A stretch of 64,000 nt of DNA from Kumtagia sp052180275 (GCF_052180275.1 NZ_CP197465.1:5084001-5148000), one strand, 5' to 3'; shown: positions 17,856 through 26,691, counted from the first letter of the stretch. A program made the numbers and translations. Notes: generated by a model from the letters alone, not told the origin.

Positions 17856-18668
17856 TCATGCCGCTGCCCCGCCGAGATAGGCATCCACCACCGCCGGATC
17901 GCGCGACACGTCCTCGGGCGCCCCCTCGGTCAGATGGCGGCCTGCCGCCATGACCACGACGCGGCCGCAGAGCCGCGCCACCATCTCCATATTGTGCTCG
18001 ATCAGCAGGATCGATTTCCCGCGCGCGTTGAGCTCCAGCACGCGGTCGATGATCAGTTCCAGCAGCGTTGGGTTGACGCCCGCCGCCGGCTCGTCGAGCA
18101 GGATCGCCTCAGGGTCGGCCATCAGGATGCGCGCCAACTCGAGCAGCTTTCGCTGACCGCCCGAGAGCACACGCGCCGGCTCGCCTTCCAGATGCGACAG
18201 CGTCACGAAATCGAGCAGCGAACGCGCCTTGTCGACCGCCGCCCTCTCCTCTTGCGCCACGCGGCTCGGGCGCAGAAAATTCATGAAAATGCTCTCGCCG
18301 GCCTGGCGCTGGCCGCCCGCCAGGACGTTTTCCAGCACCGTCATTTCGGCAAAGGGTTTCGGGATCTGGAAGGTGCGGCCGACGCCGCGTTCGATGCGCC
18401 GTTCGGGACCGCGCCGCGACAGGTCCTCTCCACCGACGACGATGGTGCCGGCGGTTGGCTTCAGGCTGCCGGCGAGCAGATTGAACAAGGTCGTCTTGCC
18501 GGCGCCGTTCGGACCGATGAGGCCGAGCATCTCGCCACACCGGAGGGAGATCGACATATCGTCGACAGCCCGCAGACCGCCGAACTGTTTCACCAAGCCG
18601 CGCGCCTCGATCAGTGGGGGGCGCTCGCCGGCATTCGTCGAACCGTTTTGGGCGCCTGCGGATGACAT
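17856..18668 (-). CDS. Branched-chain-type ABC transporter ATPase (LivG-like)
   Basis: 270 residues; Walker A LIGPNGAGKTTLFNLLAG, followed by GVGRTFQIPKPFAEMTVLENV, signature LSGGQRKLLELARIL, Walker B AILLDEPAAGVNPTL and H-loop ILLIEHNMEMVARL. The RTFQ/EHNM set is that of LivG. First gene of the minus-strand livGFHM operon. The ATG at 18668 is preferred; an earlier ATG (18707) lies inside the operator-like dyad. The gene is divergent from the GntR regulator. Confidence 0.92.
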   Translation of the reverse strand: MSSAGAQNGSTNAGERPPLIEARGLVKQFGGLRAVDDMSISLRCGEMLGLIGPNGAGKTTLFNLLAGSLKPTAGTIVVGGEDLSRRGPERRIERGVGRTFQIPKPFAEMTVLENVLAGGQRQAGESIFMNFLRPSRVAQEERAAVDKARSLLDFVTLSHLEGEPARVLSGGQRKLLELARILMADPEAILLDEPAAGVNPTLLELIIDRVLELNARGKSILLIEHNMEMVARLCGRVVVMAAGRHLTEGAPEDVSRDPAVVDAYLGGAAA

Positions 18669-18691
18669 CCGGTGACCGAGAAATTTTGATC

Positions 18692-18720
18692 GATGATGTT
18701 TGATCAAACTTTACATCATC
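18692..18720. promoter_or_regulatory. Candidate GntR operator between livG and gntR
   Basis: Inverted arms GATGATGT (18692-18699) and ACATCATC (18713-18720) surround an inner palindrome TTGATCAA (18700-18707). The site lies in the only AT-rich stretch of the divergent region, 24 bp before livG and 114 bp before the regulator. A FadR-subfamily dimer binding here could control both directions. Inferred from symmetry and position. Confidence 0.5.
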
Positions 18721-18834
18721 GAATATTGCAACTAGAAAATTCGCAGTTGACGCTTTCTGCTCTCCTTGCCTCGAACGGTGGCGACCCATGCGCGATCGGG
18801 AAGACTGGCACGATCTCAACCGCGTGGCGGCGCG

Positions 18835-19551
18835 ATGAGCCGGCGTGGCCCTCTCTCTCCCGTCGGACGCGAGACGCTACATGACCGCGTCTATTCGGAG
18901 CTTCGCCGTTCGCTGATCCACGGCATGTTCGACGCCGGCGACATGCTGCGCATCCAGGATCTTGCGGAAACCCTGCAGACCAGCACCATGCCGGTGCGCG
19001 AGGCGCTGGGGCGGCTGGTCTCGGAGCAGGCGCTGGAGGCGTTGCCCAACCGCTCGGTGCGCGTGCCTCTGGTCACCCGCGAAAGGCTCGACGACCTCGC
19101 CCGCGCCCGCCGGCTGATCGAGGGCCAGGTGACGGCACTCGCCCTGCCCCGGCTGACGCGCGACGACTTTTCGCGCCTGCGCCAACTGACCGAGGATTGC
19201 GAGGCGGCCTTCCGCAGGGAGGATGACGACAAGGCGCATCACACGTCGGAGCTCAACCACGATTTTCATTTCTACATCTATCGGGCAGCCGGATCGGCCG
19301 TGCTGATCCCGATCGTCGAGAGCCTGTGGCTGCAATCCGGACCCTATGTGCGCGCCGCCGCGCAGATCCATGACGAGCATCGCGATATTTCGGCCACGCA
19401 CTATCACTGGGCACTGATCGAGGCGCTGGAGCGCGGCGATGAGGTCGCCGCGGTCAGGGCACTGACCGACGACATCACCCGGTCGTTCAACCTGGTGCGC
19501 AGCCGCCTCGATGCCGACGACACGGAAGAGAGGAGCATCGCCTATGGCTGA
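18835..19551 (+). CDS. GntR-family (FadR/FCD subfamily) transcriptional regulator
   Basis: 238 residues. The N-terminal winged helix includes LHDRVYSELRRSLIHGMF and LAETLQTSTMPVREALGRLV; the C-terminal FCD all-helical ligand domain has RARRLIEGQVTALA, LNHDFHFYIYRAAGS and a late HYHWALIEALERGD with the His residues that bind a metal in many FCD domains. It is divergent from the liv operon and overlaps the next gene by 8 nt, so it is probably the local, substrate-responsive regulator of both. Start chosen at 18835, just before the helix-turn-helix domain. Confidence 0.9.
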   Translation: MSRRGPLSPVGRETLHDRVYSELRRSLIHGMFDAGDMLRIQDLAETLQTSTMPVREALGRLVSEQALEALPNRSVRVPLVTRERLDDLARARRLIEGQVTALALPRLTRDDFSRLRQLTEDCEAAFRREDDDKAHHTSELNHDFHFYIYRAAGSAVLIPIVESLWLQSGPYVRAAAQIHDEHRDISATHYHWALIEALERGDEVAAVRALTDDITRSFNLVRSRLDADDTEERSIAYG

Positions 19552-19891
19552 GCGCGACGATTCCTTCGACCTGTTCGATCTGCGAGTCGAAGTCGTGGCC
19601 GACGAAGGCGCGAAAATCTATTGCGGGGCCAAGGTCGGCGATCATTTCGAACTTCGCGGCGAGATGCTGCACCTGCCGCCCGGCCAGGGGATTTCGATCT
19701 ATTCGCTGTCGTCGGTGCTGCCGCTGCTGGCCGCCAAGCAGCGGCCGACGCACAAGAACGACTGGATGACCACGGACGCCGAGATCGCCTGCCCGGACCC
19801 GCATTGCGGCTCGCGGCTCAAAATCACGCGGCTCGGGCTGCGCCGCTTCAGCCATGCCGAGACGACGGCCGTGCCGCTCGATGACGAATGA
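19544..19891 (+). CDS. TIGR04076-like small protein of unknown function
   Basis: 115 residues. The pattern LRVEVVADEGAKIYCGAKVGDHFELRG written across residues 11-37, then SLSSVLPLLAAKQRP, and a CPDPHCGSRLKI near the C-terminus, resembles the TIGR04076 family; three Cys are present. No signal peptide and no known reaction. The ATG overlaps the GntR stop by 8 nt (ATGGCTGA), and the stop lies 10 nt before the aldo/keto reductase start, so it belongs to this operon. Confidence 0.75.
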   Translation: MAERDDSFDLFDLRVEVVADEGAKIYCGAKVGDHFELRGEMLHLPPGQGISIYSLSSVLPLLAAKQRPTHKNDWMTTDAEIACPDPHCGSRLKITRLGLRRFSHAETTAVPLDDE

Positions 19892-19901
19892 GGCGACGAC
19901 C

Positions 19902-20951
19902 ATGCAACGGATAAAACTCGCGCCGGACTACGAGATCTCGCGGGTCATCCGCGGCGGGTGGCAGATGGCGTCGGGCCACGGCGCCGTGCGCAGCGACGAT
20001 CCCGTCGCCGACCTGATCGCCTTCGCCGACGCCGGCATTACCACCTTCGACTGCGCCGATATCTATACCGGCGTCGAAGACCTGATCGGCCGCTTCCGCC
20101 TTCGCTACCGCGAGTTGCGCGGACAGGAGGCGCTGGACCGCATCAAGGTGCACACCAAATTCGTGCCCGACCTCGAAATCCTGCCGCGCATAAACAAAAG
20201 CCAGGTGGAAAGCCTGATCGACCAGTCGCTCAGGCGGCTGAAGATGGAACGGCTCGATCTCGTGCAGTTCCACTGGTGGGACTATGCGGCGGACCGCTGG
20301 CTGGAAACGGCGGTGTGGCTGGAAGAGCTGCGGAAGGCCGGCAAGATCCACAAGGTCAGCGCCACCAATTTCGACACCGGCCGCATGCTGGCGATGATCG
20401 ATGCCGGCGTGCCGCTGACCTCCATGCAGGTGCAGTATTCGCTGCTCGACAGCCGCCCGGCCAAACGCATGGCCGCCGCCGCGATGGAGCACGGCGTGTC
20501 GCTGCTTTGCTACGGCACGGTGGCTGGCGGTTTTTTGGGCGATCGATGGCTGGGCACACCTGAACCAGGGGAAGCGCTCGAGAACCGCTCGCTGGTCAAA
20601 TACAAACTGATCATCGGCGAAATCGGCGGCTGGGATTTTTTCCAGGCACTGCTGAAGACGCTACGCGGCATCGCCGACCGGCACGGCGTCGACATCGCCA
20701 CCGTCGCAAGTGCGGCGATGCTGACAAAACCGGCGGTGGCCGGCGTTATCGTCGGGGCGCGGACGCGCGACCATCTGGATTCCAACCTCGCCATTTCCGA
20801 TGTCGCGCTGACAGAGCGGGACAATGCGGAGATCGCCGCCGTACTGGCGCAGGCCAGGGAACTCGAGGGCGATGTCTACACGCTGGAGCGCGACCGCCAC
20901 GGCCGCCACGGCTCGATAATGAAATACAATCTGAACAAGGGAGCCGCCTGA
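19902..20951 (+). CDS. Aldo/keto reductase
   Basis: 349 residues, stand-alone paralogue of the reductase half of the fusion at 13476. The tetrad is visible: Asp and Tyr in TTFDCADIYTGVED, Lys in VHTKFVPDLE, His in LVQFHWWDY. The C-terminal part RNS(L)VKYKLIIGEIGGWDFFQ parallels SKYKRFIDAAGGWDAFQ of the fusion protein, so the pair arose by duplication. GAGG lies before ATG 19902; ATG 19881, overlapping the previous gene, is an alternative. Followed 89 bp later by the transporter binding protein. Confidence 0.9.
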   Translation: MQRIKLAPDYEISRVIRGGWQMASGHGAVRSDDPVADLIAFADAGITTFDCADIYTGVEDLIGRFRLRYRELRGQEALDRIKVHTKFVPDLEILPRINKSQVESLIDQSLRRLKMERLDLVQFHWWDYAADRWLETAVWLEELRKAGKIHKVSATNFDTGRMLAMIDAGVPLTSMQVQYSLLDSRPAKRMAAAAMEHGVSLLCYGTVAGGFLGDRWLGTPEPGEALENRSLVKYKLIIGEIGGWDFFQALLKTLRGIADRHGVDIATVASAAMLTKPAVAGVIVGARTRDHLDSNLAISDVALTERDNAEIAAVLAQARELEGDVYTLERDRHGRHGSIMKYNLNKGAA

Positions 20952-21040
20952 CGCCCGCGCCGGGTGGCCCGAACCGACTTTTGCCTGCAAATGAACCAAC
21001 GGCCGCCGGGAGTCGGCCAGAACCAGAAGGGGAATACAAC

Positions 21041-22300
21041 ATGAAAAAACTGCTGCTCACCACCGCGCTGCTCGCCGGCGTCTCCACACTGCCGGCCATG
21101 GCCGCCGACTGCGACATCACCGTCGGCGTCGTCATGGAGCTGACCGGCCCGGCCGGCGCCTACGGCCAGGCCGGCGCGAAGTCGGTCGAGATGGCTTTTC
21201 GCGACTTCAACGACGCCGGCGGGGTCGGCGGTTGCAAGCTTGTGACCGATACGCGCGACAGCCAGAGCCAGGGCAACGTCGCCGTCGACCAGGCCACGCA
21301 ACTGGTCAACATCAAGAAGGTGCCGGTGGTCATCGGCGGCATCATCTCGTCGGTGTCGATCCCGATCCTGACCTCGGTGACGGCGCCGGCCGGCGTGGTG
21401 CAGGTGTCGCCCGCCTCGTCCTCGCCGACGCTCACGCAGCTTGCCCGCGACGGCAAGACCAACGGCGTGTTCTTCCGCACCATCACCTCGGACGCGCTGC
21501 AAGGCACAGCGGCGGCGAAATACGCAATCGACCAAGGCCTGAAGAAACTCGCCATCATCCATGTCAACAACGATTTCGGCGTCAACATGATGAAGGAGTT
21601 TTCGGCGGCCTTCACCAAACTCGGTGGCACCATCACCTCGACCACGCCCTACAACGAGAAGCAGGCCAGCTATTCGTCGGAAGCCAGTGCCGCCATGGCG
21701 GGCGAGCCCGAGGCACTCTACCTCGTCAGCTATCCGGTCGACGGCGCGACCATCGCGCGCGCCTGGATCTCCGGCGGCGGCCCGGCGAAATTCCTGCTCA
21801 ACGACGGCATGAACTCGTCCGAGTTCATCGACGCGGTCGGCGCGCAGTATCTCAACGACGCCTTCGGCACCTCGTCGGGCACCGCCAAGACCGCCTCCAC
21901 CGACTACTTCTACGGCGGCTACGAAGCCTTCTCGGGCGGCATCAAGCCGGACGCACCCGCCGCCGACCGCTCCTATGACGCCGGCGCCATCGTGGCGCTC
22001 GCCATCGCAAAGGCCGGCAAGGGCGACGCTGCTGCGATCAAGGCGGCAATCCCGGAAGTCACGGCGGCCGGCGGCGAGCCGATCCATGCAGGCAAGGACG
22101 AGTTCGCCAAGGCGCTCGGGCTGATCAAGGAAGGCAAGCCGATCAAATACGAGGGCGTCATCGGCCCGGTCACCTTCGACCAGTATGGCGACATTACCGG
22201 CCCGTTCCGCCTGTGGCGGATCAAGGACGGCCAGGTGACCACCGTCGGCGAGATGAGCGCCGAGGAGGTCGACAAGGTCAAGGGCGAACTGGCGAAGTAG
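21041..22300 (+). CDS. Branched-chain-type ABC transporter substrate-binding protein (LivK-like)
   Basis: 419 residues; Sec signal peptide MKKLLLTTALLAGVSTLPAM with AMA-A cleavage, then a type I periplasmic binding fold (ITVGVVMELTGPAGAYGQAG, VPVVIGGIISSVSIPIL, SPASSSPTLTQL, KKLAIIHVNNDFGVN). AAGGGG precedes the ATG. It completes the LivKHMGF set, with the other four subunits divergent at 14.9-18.7 kb. The neighbours (two aldo/keto reductases, a Rid domain) imply a carbonyl- or amine-containing solute rather than plain leucine. Confidence 0.93.
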   Translation: MKKLLLTTALLAGVSTLPAMAADCDITVGVVMELTGPAGAYGQAGAKSVEMAFRDFNDAGGVGGCKLVTDTRDSQSQGNVAVDQATQLVNIKKVPVVIGGIISSVSIPILTSVTAPAGVVQVSPASSSPTLTQLARDGKTNGVFFRTITSDALQGTAAAKYAIDQGLKKLAIIHVNNDFGVNMMKEFSAAFTKLGGTITSTTPYNEKQASYSSEASAAMAGEPEALYLVSYPVDGATIARAWISGGGPAKFLLNDGMNSSEFIDAVGAQYLNDAFGTSSGTAKTASTDYFYGGYEAFSGGIKPDAPAADRSYDAGAIVALAIAKAGKGDAAAIKAAIPEVTAAGGEPIHAGKDEFAKALGLIKEGKPIKYEGVIGPVTFDQYGDITGPFRLWRIKDGQVTTVGEMSAEEVDKVKGELAK

Positions 22301-22412
22301 TTTTCTGCCAAGCGGCGGGGGCGGGATGCTGCTCGCGCCAGCTTCACCATATGCGGGCAAAGCTGCTGGAATCCCTTGGCAAGCCGGGATTTTCGGGCGC
22401 TATAGTGGCGTC

Positions 22413-23636
22413 ATGAAAAGGCTCGCCGTCCTGGCGCTGATGTTTGCGGGATTGATGCTGCTGGGCGCTTCCGCGCAGCCGGGGCGGCGCGTGGCGCTGG
22501 TCATCGGCAACGGCACCTACGAGAATGCGGGCACGCTCGCCAATCCCGTGAACGACGCCGCGGACATCGCCGCGAAACTGCGCGAGGTCGGCTTCGAAGT
22601 GGTCGAGGGGCACGATCTCGGCAAGCGCGACCTTGAGCGCAAGATCGGCGACTTCTCCGACGCGCTGCAAGGCGCCGACACAGGCCTGTTCTTCTACGCC
22701 GGCCATGGGCTGCAGGTCGACGGCCGCAACTTCATCGTGCCGGTCGATGCACAACTCGACGTACCGGTCAAGCTGAGACTGGAAGCCGTGCCGATCGACG
22801 AGGTGCTCGACATCATGGAGCAGCAGGCCAGGACCAGCCTGGTGTTCCTCGACGCCTGCCGCAACAATCCGTTCGCGCGCAGCCTGAGCGCCAAGGCGAC
22901 GACGCGCTCGGCCACCGCCCTGCCCGGCCTCGCGCAGTTCGACACGACGCGCGGCTCCTTCATCGCCTTCTCGACCGCGCCGGGCGCCGTCGCCATGGAC
23001 GGCACGGGCCGCAACTCGCCTTTCGCGGAAGCGCTGCTGCGCCACATCGACGAGCCCGGCCAGAGCATCAACGACATGATGATCGCGGTGCGCCGCGACG
23101 TGCTCGCCGCTACCCGCGAATTCCAGCGCCCGTACGAACAAGGCTCGCTGCTGGAGCGCTTCGAATTCGTGCCGGCCGGCGGGCCAGCCGCCGCACAGAA
23201 GCCCGTTGCGAGCGCGCCGCAGCAGAATACCCAGGTGGCCGCGCTCGAACGCTCGGTCGGCGACGACGCCGCGATCGAGCGCATGCTGACCGACGGCTAC
23301 CTCTCGCCGCAACCCGGCAAGATCGCCGAGGCGGCGCGGCAGATCTATGCCGACAAGGTCACGCTGCTCAGTGCGCCTATGGACATCGAGGCGATCGTCA
23401 AGGCCAAGAGCGACTGGTTCGCACAGTTCAAATCTTGGTCGCTGACGCTCGATCCCGGCAGCCTGAAGGTCACGCCGCGCGGCGAGAACCGCGCCGACGC
23501 GGTGTTCTCGATGGGCTACGATTATGAGCCGATCGGCGGCGGCGCCCGCATCGCCGGCAAGTCGCGGGTCTCGCTCGGGCTGGTGCTGAGCGACGGCGAA
23601 TGGCGGATCGTGTCGGAGACGCTGGCGGCACCGTAA
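22413..23636 (+). CDS. Secreted caspase-family (peptidase C14-like) protein
   Basis: 407 residues. Signal peptide in the first 22 residues, then a caspase-like domain: RVALVIGNGTYENAGTLANPVNDA, catalytic His in YAGHG (His98) and catalytic Cys in LDACRNNPF (Cys149). A variable middle (about 265-300) leads to a C-terminal region with DLDPGSLKVTP-like beta strands ending in WRIVSETLA. Such orthocaspases are common in rhizobia, with unknown targets. It is monocistronic, followed by a family A repeat and a convergent monooxygenase. Start chosen at 22413, where the signal peptide begins. Confidence 0.88.
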   Translation: MKRLAVLALMFAGLMLLGASAQPGRRVALVIGNGTYENAGTLANPVNDAADIAAKLREVGFEVVEGHDLGKRDLERKIGDFSDALQGADTGLFFYAGHGLQVDGRNFIVPVDAQLDVPVKLRLEAVPIDEVLDIMEQQARTSLVFLDACRNNPFARSLSAKATTRSATALPGLAQFDTTRGSFIAFSTAPGAVAMDGTGRNSPFAEALLRHIDEPGQSINDMMIAVRRDVLAATREFQRPYEQGSLLERFEFVPAGGPAAAQKPVASAPQQNTQVAALERSVGDDAAIERMLTDGYLSPQPGKIAEAARQIYADKVTLLSAPMDIEAIVKAKSDWFAQFKSWSLTLDPGSLKVTPRGENRADAVFSMGYDYEPIGGGARIAGKSRVSLGLVLSDGEWRIVSETLAAP

Positions 23637-23653
23637 GTGATGGGTTAAGTGCT

Positions 23654-23730
23654 GGGGACAGTTTACTTATTTCCGCCCGCGCGAGCCTTGAAACGCCTCG
23701 TCTTTCCGCGAAAATAAGTAAACTGTCCCC
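23654..23730. repeat. Palindromic repeat family A, copy 3
   Basis: Arms GGGGACAGTTTACTTATTTC and its near complement (one base of difference) enclose about 30 bp. It lies 18 bp after the caspase-like gene and 15 bp before the end of the convergent monooxygenase, the only clear copy between convergent genes, where it may act as a hairpin. The GDSLL frame is open here too but runs past the element without meeting a start codon. Confidence 0.85.
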
Positions 23731-23744
23731 GGGATCCCTTCCTT

Positions 23745-24863
23745 CTAGGCAGCGACCGCCGACGCCTTTTGTGCGACGCGGATGCCGCGCTGTTCAAGCA
23801 GCGGCAGGACGTGATCGCGGAAATACGGGAACTCCTCGACATAGTCGACGAAGGACAGCGTCGTACCCTTGAATCCCGCCTGATGCAGCGAGGCGATGCC
23901 TTCGGCCACCTGCTCCGGCGTGCCGGTGAGCGGAAAACCGCCATGGCCGGCCGCCATGCGGTCGCGGATCAGCGCCAGCAGGTCGTGCGGGAAGGACTGG
24001 GCGTGGGCGAATTGCAGGCGCACCAGATTGTCCACCGCCTGCCAGTCGGCATTGGTCTGGCCGAAATGCTGGAGATAGTCCTTGGCTTCCTTCTCGGTCG
24101 GGCGGCAGACGACATGGCAGAAGGTCAGGACGTCTATGTCGCGGCCGGCCTCCCTGCCCTGCTGCTTAAGTGCCGCAATCTCGTCCTTCGAGCGCGACAG
24201 GTCGATGGCCGGAGTGAACAGGAAATCGGCGTTGCGCACCGCGAATTCGCGGCCCTGTTCGGAGCCCGCGGCATTGAGGATCGGCAGCGGCGTTGACGGG
24301 CGCGGGTCGCCGAGCACGTTCTTCAGCTTGAAGATTTTTCCATCCCAGTCGAAGGCTTCGGTCCGGCTCCACAGCGCCTCGACGATGTCGAACCATTCCT
24401 GGGCATAACCGTAGCGGGTCTCGTGGTCGTCGGGGAGCGTGAGGCCGAGCGCCTCGTATTCGGGCTTGTTCCAGCCGGCGACAATGTTGAGGCCGATGCG
24501 GCCGCCGCTGATTTGGTCGATGGTGGCAAGCTGTTTTGCCACGACCACCGGGTGGTTGGCGGCGGTATGCGTGGTGGCGAACACCGTGATGTCCTGCGTA
24601 TGCGCCAGCAGGCCGGCGGCCCAGGTGATGGTTTCCAGCACATTGCCGTGGAAATTGGTCTCGCCGCCGTAGCCGATCCAGCGGGCGATCGGCAGCATGA
24701 AGTCGATGCCGGCGGCGTCGAGCAGCTTTGCCAGCTTCAGATTGTTGTCCCAGGTGCTTTTCCAGCGCTCCGGAAGCTTGGTCACTGTCATGCCGCCCGA
24801 GCAGTTGGACGCGAAGGTGCCGAGCAGGAACTGGTCGCGGTCGAACATTCGGTTACGTGGCAT
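23745..24863 (-). CDS. LLM-class flavin-dependent monooxygenase (RutA/SsuD-like)
   Basis: 372 residues of the bacterial luciferase-like superfamily: ERWKSTWDNNLKLAKLLDAAGIDFMLPIARW, then TTHTAANHPVVVAKQLATID and GRIGLNIVAGWNKPEYEALG, the flavin-phosphate region of the RutA/SsuD/NtaA group. It would use FMNH2 supplied by a reductase to oxygenate a small N- or S-containing molecule. The start follows GGAGGAG. A similar enzyme is at 26689. It is divergent from the winged-helix gene at 24985 across a 121-bp AT-rich region containing TTTGATTTTCAAA. Confidence 0.9.
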   Translation of the reverse strand: MPRNRMFDRDQFLLGTFASNCSGGMTVTKLPERWKSTWDNNLKLAKLLDAAGIDFMLPIARWIGYGGETNFHGNVLETITWAAGLLAHTQDITVFATTHTAANHPVVVAKQLATIDQISGGRIGLNIVAGWNKPEYEALGLTLPDDHETRYGYAQEWFDIVEALWSRTEAFDWDGKIFKLKNVLGDPRPSTPLPILNAAGSEQGREFAVRNADFLFTPAIDLSRSKDEIAALKQQGREAGRDIDVLTFCHVVCRPTEKEAKDYLQHFGQTNADWQAVDNLVRLQFAHAQSFPHDLLALIRDRMAAGHGGFPLTGTPEQVAEGIASLHQAGFKGTTLSFVDYVEEFPYFRDHVLPLLEQRGIRVAQKASAVAA

Positions 24864-24984
24864 CGCATTCTCCTCCATCTCAAAACCCCATTTTTATGTT
24901 TAATTTTATGATAGAAAGTCTATTTGATTTTCAAAGTGGACGCAAGGTCAAGGCTGAGGCATCTTCCGCCCGGAGGAGACCTTG

Positions 24985-25539
24985 ATGACCCGCCGCGCCA
25001 CGCCCGCCGATCAGCCGAAGAAAATGCTCGACCGGTCGTGGCATCTCGCCCGCACGCCGCAGGAGATGGATGTCGCGGAAATCGAATACGCGCTGATCCG
25101 CTGCTTCGAGGCGTTCGGCCACTGGCAGGCGGAATGCCTCGCCTCGGTGGCCGATTTTGCCGCCAGCGGGCCGGAAAACGCGCTGCTGCACATGATCCGC
25201 ATGAACGACCGGCCGAAAAGCGTGCGCGACCTCGCCCATATGGCCAACCGCCAGGACGTTCCCAACATCCAGTACAGCCTGCGCAAACTGATCAAGGGCG
25301 GGCTGGTGGTGCGCAGCGGCAGCGGCCGTTCCGGCGTCACCTACGAAACCACCGAGTTCGGCCGCGACGTGTGCGACCGCTATGCCGACGTACGCGCCGA
25401 CCTGCTGATCGACCCGGTGACGCGCCTGCCAGACCTCGCGGAGCGTCTTCAGGACGCGGCGCGGACGCTGGACACTATGACCGGCATCTACGAGCAGGCG
25501 GCGCGCAATGCCGCGACACACCGCCATCGGCCGAGGTGA
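24985..25539 (+). CDS. MarR-like winged-helix DNA-binding protein
   Basis: 184 residues. RSWHLARTPQEMDVAEIEYA, then LLHMIRMNDRPKSVRDLAHM, recognition helix PNIQYSLRKLIKGGLVVRS and wing GRSGVTYETTEFGRDVCDRY describe a MarR-type winged helix followed by a C-terminal helix. GGAGGAG lies 7 nt before the ATG. Divergent from the monooxygenase at 23745, which it likely regulates. Its stop overlaps a GTG (GTGA) that opens a frame running through a decayed repeat into the cupin gene. Confidence 0.85.
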   Translation: MTRRATPADQPKKMLDRSWHLARTPQEMDVAEIEYALIRCFEAFGHWQAECLASVADFAASGPENALLHMIRMNDRPKSVRDLAHMANRQDVPNIQYSLRKLIKGGLVVRSGSGRSGVTYETTEFGRDVCDRYADVRADLLIDPVTRLPDLAERLQDAARTLDTMTGIYEQAARNAATHRHRPR

Positions 25540-25579
25540 ACCCCTGCGAAGGCACCAAGGCAATTGCAAGGGAATCGCA

Positions 25580-25650
25580 GGGGACGATTTTTACTTTCTT
25601 TCGGCAGAACGGCGAGGCAGTTCAGAAGTCGCGCGGCCGAAACAGGAAAC
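25580..25650. repeat. Decayed family A repeat, copy 4
   Basis: The left end GGGGACGATTTTTACTTTC and interior GTTCAGAAGTCGCGCGGCCG match copy 2 at 10857 closely, but the right arm has lost the AAGTAAACTGTCCCC sequence. The frame from GTG 25536 (GTGA overlap with the regulator stop) stays open through it and is continuous with the cupin gene at 25683, although that gene has its own Shine-Dalgarno. Confidence 0.6.
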
Positions 25651-25682
25651 GGTTTCCGACATCATCACGGAGGAGGACACAC

Positions 25683-26072
25683 ATGCTGAGAATACTTTTG
25701 ACCGCATTGTCGCTGGCGCTGCTGCCGGCAGCCGCGCTTGCCCAGGACGCGCCGGCCGGCATCAAGCGCATACCCCTGCAATCTGCGGACTTTCCGGCTG
25801 GATACGAGACATTGCTCGGCGTGACCGAAGTTCCACCGGGTGCGCAATCCAGCCCCAACTCGCATCCCGGCCTTGAAACGGGCTATGTCCTCGAGGGTGA
25901 GGTGACGATCTCCATCGCCGGCCAGGCGCACATGGTCCTGAAGGCCGGCGAGTCCTACACGATATCGGCAGGCACGGTTCACCATGTGAAAGCCGTGGGC
26001 GACAAAGCGGCCAGGATCGTTACGACCTACGTCATTGAACGAGGCAAGCCGCTGTCAACCCCGGCGCCTTAG
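25683..26072 (+). CDS. Secreted cupin protein (first of tandem pair)
   Basis: 129 residues with a signal peptide (cleavage after AALA) and one cupin domain: metal-site motif NSHPGLETGYVLEGEV and second motif ISAGTVHHVKAVGD. GGAGGAGG precedes the ATG. It is a tandem duplicate of the protein at 26133. Exported single cupins of this type are uncharacterised; binding or sensing of a small ligand in the periplasm is possible. It lies in the cluster of two flavin monooxygenases. Confidence 0.85.
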   Translation: MLRILLTALSLALLPAAALAQDAPAGIKRIPLQSADFPAGYETLLGVTEVPPGAQSSPNSHPGLETGYVLEGEVTISIAGQAHMVLKAGESYTISAGTVHHVKAVGDKAARIVTTYVIERGKPLSTPAP

Positions 26073-26132
26073 TGCTCGGGCGTACGATCATACACTGGCC
26101 TGCCAACGCCACTTTCCGAGGAGGAAATCGCA

Positions 26133-26522
26133 ATGCTGAGACTTGCTCTCATCGCTGTCTCGCTCGCCATGTTGACCGTGGTTTCGGCTGCACAGGACGC
26201 GCCCGTCGGCATCAAGCGCACGCCATTGCAGAAGATCGCCTATCCGGAGGGCTACACGGTGATGATGGGCACCGCCGAGATCCCGCCCGGGGGTGCGGCC
26301 GGGCGGCATACGCATCCCGGCATTGAGACCGGATACATATTGGAAGGCGAGGTGCTGATGTCGGTCGACGGCCAACCCGACCAGACGCTGAAGGCCGGCG
26401 ATTCCTACCAGATCCCGGCCGGCGCCGCGCATGACGTGAAGGCGGTTGGTGACAGACCGGCCAAGGCGCTGGCGACCTATGTGGTGGAGGCGGACAAGCC
26501 GCTGGCGAGCCCGGCGCCGTAA
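26133..26522 (+). CDS. Secreted cupin protein (second of tandem pair)
   Basis: 129 residues, same length and layout as the upstream protein: signal peptide (VVSAA), shared DAPVGIKRTPLQ start of the mature chain, HTHPGIETGYILEGEV metal site and IPAGAAHDVKAVGD second motif, and the same SPAP C-terminus. This copy keeps both His of the HxH site, whereas the first copy has Ser-His. Duplication followed by divergence is evident. GAGGAGG lies upstream of the ATG. Confidence 0.87.
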   Translation: MLRLALIAVSLAMLTVVSAAQDAPVGIKRTPLQKIAYPEGYTVMMGTAEIPPGGAAGRHTHPGIETGYILEGEVLMSVDGQPDQTLKAGDSYQIPAGAAHDVKAVGDRPAKALATYVVEADKPLASPAP

Positions 26523-26691
26523 CCCTCGCCCTTGAAGGGAGGGTCGGCGAGCGCTCGGAGCGAAGCGACGAGCTGGCGACGGGATGGGGTCGCTTCAGGA
26601 CGTAGCGCTTCATCACTGAACCACCCCGTGTCGAAAGACCTCGCGTACCGCTCGGTTTCCTCCGCGACCCTCTTCTCAAGGGGGAGGGTTA
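26522..26691. repeat. Imperfect inverted repeat (family F) between convergent genes
   Basis: AACCCTCGCCCTTGAAGGGA at the left and the related CTTCTCAAGGGGGAGGGTT at the right enclose about 130 bp with further short dyads (GAGCGCTC, CGCTTCAGG..CGTAGCG). The right end includes the stop codon of the monooxygenase at 26689. It is the only copy in the window. It may serve as a bidirectional hairpin terminator. Confidence 0.6.

Noticed and set aside
20876..22360. Long minus-strand frame opposite the LivK-like gene (494 codons)
   Set aside because: Antisense shadow of a clear binding protein; Arg/His/Asp-rich translation without domain features, as usual for frames opposite GC-rich genes.
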